Positions 63,727 to 64,000 of a DNA stretch of 64,000 bases are shown one piece after another (the first letter of the stretch is position 1; every line of letters begins with the position of its first letter). The notes under the pieces were generated by a model. That model had not been told where the DNA came from. It worked only from the letters and a program-made list of their open reading frames with translations, and searched no databases. The stretch is taken from NCBI GenBank assembly GCA_963715565.1, contig OY970256.1, forward strand, positions 4,154,001 to 4,218,000. Reading direction: 5' to 3'. The position numbers were made by a program, and so were the translations under genes. Origin of the DNA: JACVRN01 sp963715565. GTDB lineage: Bacteria; Acidobacteriota; Blastocatellia; Pyrinomonadales; Pyrinomonadaceae.

Positions 63727-64000
63727 GCTGCATTTTAAGCGAAAAATGAATCTTTTGTCAAACAAAATTCGTTTCTGGCTAAGTGTTGATACATCAAGAG
63801 ATGCGTCAACAATCTTGACTTTTATTTCCACTTCGTTTCTAATTCATTTCTAGCTATGTGGGCATTATCTTTCTCGAAACCTCTGATCTTAACAGAACCC
63901 CCCAACCCCCTCTCAAGAAGCCTCCGTATATAAGAATAACTTCTTTATTTTCAGCAGATTATGCTTGATTTCTAGCGTGAAACGATGTATCATGCGTGCA
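63727..64000. other. AT-rich end of window, nothing firm
   Basis: 274 bp upstream of the Fic gene run to the window edge. They contain a pyrimidine-rich stretch with CCCCCCAACCCCC and several AT-rich stretches that could hold the Fic promoter. I see no ORF or RNA gene I can support. Confidence 0.35.

Overview
The window looks like the chromosome of a GC-rich, free-living bacterium, most likely an Acidobacteriota member (Blastocatellia/Pyrinomonadaceae-like). This is an inference from gene content: a secreted protein resembling the 'VWFA-related Acidobacterial domain' family, TPR proteins ending in TlpA thioredoxin domains, a beta-propeller sensor kinase, a DUF4139 protein, an S8 protease with DG-rich repeats, and a formiminotransferase-cyclodeaminase fusion. 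I see no rRNA, tRNA, CRISPR array or intact transposase.

Layout. 0-13 kb: a left-truncated propeller histidine kinase, histidine degradation (ftcD), hydrolases, an aldehyde dehydrogenase, an Xaa-Pro peptidase, a DHH phosphoesterase and a LysR regulator. 13-18.6 kb: an amino-sugar/cell-wall recycling cluster (GlcNAc/MurNAc kinase, murQ, an SGNH hydrolase, and divergent nagA and SIS deaminase). 18.9-28.2 kb: sulfur and thiol-redox genes (persulfide dioxygenase-rhodanese, redoxin, CcdA-TlpA fusion, PepSY protein, two TPR-TlpA paralogues) and thiO. 28.4-39.2 kb: NAD-type isocitrate dehydrogenase, DUF4139 protein, M16 peptidase, DinB protein and VWA protein. 39.5-56.8 kb: a surface polysaccharide locus with methyltransferases, sugar epimerases, GT2/GT39 enzymes, an asparagine-synthase-type amidotransferase, a DUF354 protein, the initiating phosphoglycosyltransferase and an O-antigen ligase that carries a PDZ-like insert. 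56.9-58.9 kb: an S8 protease with a hexapeptide-repeat tail. 59-64 kb: a visibly AT-richer accessory stretch with a small secreted repeat peptide divergent from a TPR/Fis-type regulator, a ribbon-helix-helix protein with an operator array, two small orphan genes and a Fic protein.

The most unusual property lies between the genes. Most intergenic gaps of the first 57 kb are filled by long inverted repeats. Many have arms built from a 7-bp word that differs from locus to locus, around a similar loop (TTAAAGA...TCTTT) and with similar outer edges (AAAGCA...TGCTTT). They nest inside one another, supply stop codons and C-terminal residues to upstream genes, and sit directly against start codons where a Shine-Dalgarno should be. 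I see none in the last 7 kb. The second candidate system is the secreted peptide/TPR-regulator pair at 59.7-61.3 kb, which has the layout expected of a peptide-sensing circuit.
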